Assembly (NCBI RefSeq): GCF_009828835.1
Contig: NZ_WTTB01000001.1
Location: forward strand, 338,274-402,273
From: Erysipelothrix urinaevulpis
GTDB lineage: Bacteria; Bacillota_I; Bacilli_A; Erysipelotrichales; Erysipelotrichaceae
DNA length: 64,000 nucleotides
Direction: 5' to 3'
A model generated the notes under the pieces. That model was given only the letters and a program-made list of their open reading frames with translations, made no database searches and had not been told where the DNA came from. Positions 63,499 to 64,000 of the stretch are shown piece by piece (the stretch's first letter is position 1; every line of letters begins with the position of its first letter). The position numbers and the translations under genes were made by a program.

Positions 63499-63780
63499 AT
63501 GAGTGAACATAGGTTAGATAAAATAATGTTAAGGTGCCCTTGCTGTGTTAACTATTATGAAGTAGAGGCAGGAGATGAACGATATATAGGAGAAATCTGT
63601 CCTATATGTTTTTGGCAGTATGATATTGTCGGTCAAGAGCAAGTAAATATTGCGATTGGACCAAACAAGGTATCACTTACAGAGGCTAGAAAAAACTACA
63701 AGAAGTTTGGTGCATCTACTGAAAGATTACTCCCATATGTTAGAAAACCACTTGATGACGAACTACCAAAGAATAATTAA
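63499..63780 (+). CDS. CPCC-type cysteine-rich candidate immunity protein
   Basis: 93 residues. RCPCCVNYYE (~12-21) and CPICFWQYDIVGQE (~34-47) form a likely zinc site of five cysteines and match the Cys-rich CPCC family, which is frequently found next to toxin tips. A good ribosome binding site (AGAAGGAAAT) lies upstream, and it begins 13 bases after the BECR-type tip, so it is its presumed immunity protein. Confidence 0.8.
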   Translation: MSEHRLDKIMLRCPCCVNYYEVEAGDERYIGEICPICFWQYDIVGQEQVNIAIGPNKVSLTEARKNYKKFGASTERLLPYVRKPLDDELPKNN

Positions 63781-63784
63781 AATA

Positions 63785-63812
63785 GAGGCAACCTGAAATA
63801 AGGTTGCTTTTA
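63785..63812 (+). terminator. Terminator after the CPCC gene
   Basis: Arms GCAACCT and AGGTTGC, loop of six, followed by TTTTAT. Confidence 0.7.
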
Positions 63813-63851
63813 TCTAAAATAAGTATAACTATTTGAAATTTAAATGTTATT

Positions 63852-64000
63852 TTACAAGTAACTGTTTTTGAAAGAGTCAAGTCCATAATCTTGTGTAAAA
63901 TTCATTATGTCAGCAAGTGGATCTAACCAATCCACTTTTTTGTTGATTCAGTAAAACTAATATACTGTCTTGAACTCGATTGCCAATCTTCATGAATATC
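63852..64000 (-). pseudogene. Frameshifted coding remnant at the right edge
   Basis: On the minus strand one frame from the window edge reads DIHEDWQSSSRQYISFTEST and stops (63923-63925). A second frame continues as NKKVDWLDPLADIMNFTQDYG and stops at 63852. The switch falls at a T6/A6 run near 63936-63941, so a single-base indel would join them. The upstream part lies outside the window. Low complexity is not obvious, but the stretch is too short to assign a family. Confidence 0.3.

Noticed and set aside
63915..63941. Hairpin AAGTGGA/TCCACTT followed by TTTTT near the right end
   Set aside because: It lies inside the possible minus-strand coding remnant and no + strand gene ends directly before it, so it was not listed as a terminator.

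Overview
The window is AT-rich, Gram-positive (Firmicutes-type) DNA. It has strong AGGAGG ribosome binding sites, TTGACA/TATAAT promoters, lipobox lipoproteins, LPxTG sorting signals and CcpA-type cre boxes. There are no rRNA or tRNA genes, insertion sequences or CRISPR arrays. Gene content and style resemble the Erysipelotrichia (perhaps an Erysipelothrix relative), but that placement is an inference.

Almost the whole window serves carbohydrate, glycoside and nucleoside uptake and catabolism. From left to right it holds: (1) the end of an LPxTG-anchored beta-propeller protein and a DUF4838-like protein (3-2898); (2) a ten-gene + strand cluster (3352-12522) with a CUT1 ABC importer lacking an ATPase, an MDR dehydrogenase, an SDR-like protein, a DHDPS-like aldolase, two Gfo/Idh oxidoreductases and an M20 amidohydrolase, faced by an AraC regulator; its substrate is unknown; (3) a GlvA-like phospho-alpha-glucosidase with a PTS EIIC, an RpiR regulator and a ChbG-type deacetylase; (4) an ABC-F ribosome-protection-like gene behind an attenuator-like leader, then ogt; (5) a DUF2975/HTH/small membrane protein set; (6) a second PTS EIIC with RpiR, a MalY/PatB beta-lyase and RidA; (7) a TetR/antiporter pair; (8) a galR-like regulator, galK and galM; (9) a glycogen/maltodextrin region (glgP, malQ, LacI regulator, CUT1 importer, GH13 enzyme) tied together by a shared AGAAAACGTTTTCT operator; (10) a LacI-controlled nucleoside operon (ribokinase, BMP lipoprotein, ABC transporter); (11) an LPxTG-anchored GHL10 family hydrolase behind a perfect amyO-like cre box.

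The two most notable features are these. First, a nucleoside hydrolase gene followed directly by a two-domain ADP-ribosylglycohydrolase gene occurs twice (40532-43394 and 53845-56820). Each copy closes an operon with a different ABC importer and a different LacI-type control, which suggests a duplicated salvage module for ADP-ribose-like or nucleoside-glycoside substrates. Second, the right end (59157-63780) is an Rhs/WapA-type polymorphic toxin locus. Its core has no credible start and is split by one in-frame TAG. It carries a C-terminal toxin tip and an immunity gene, followed by two displaced tips (a ParB-like nuclease and a BECR-type RNase), each with its own downstream candidate immunity gene. 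All three tips begin at the same short GACGGG junction in the same codon phase, a visible record of tip replacement by recombination.
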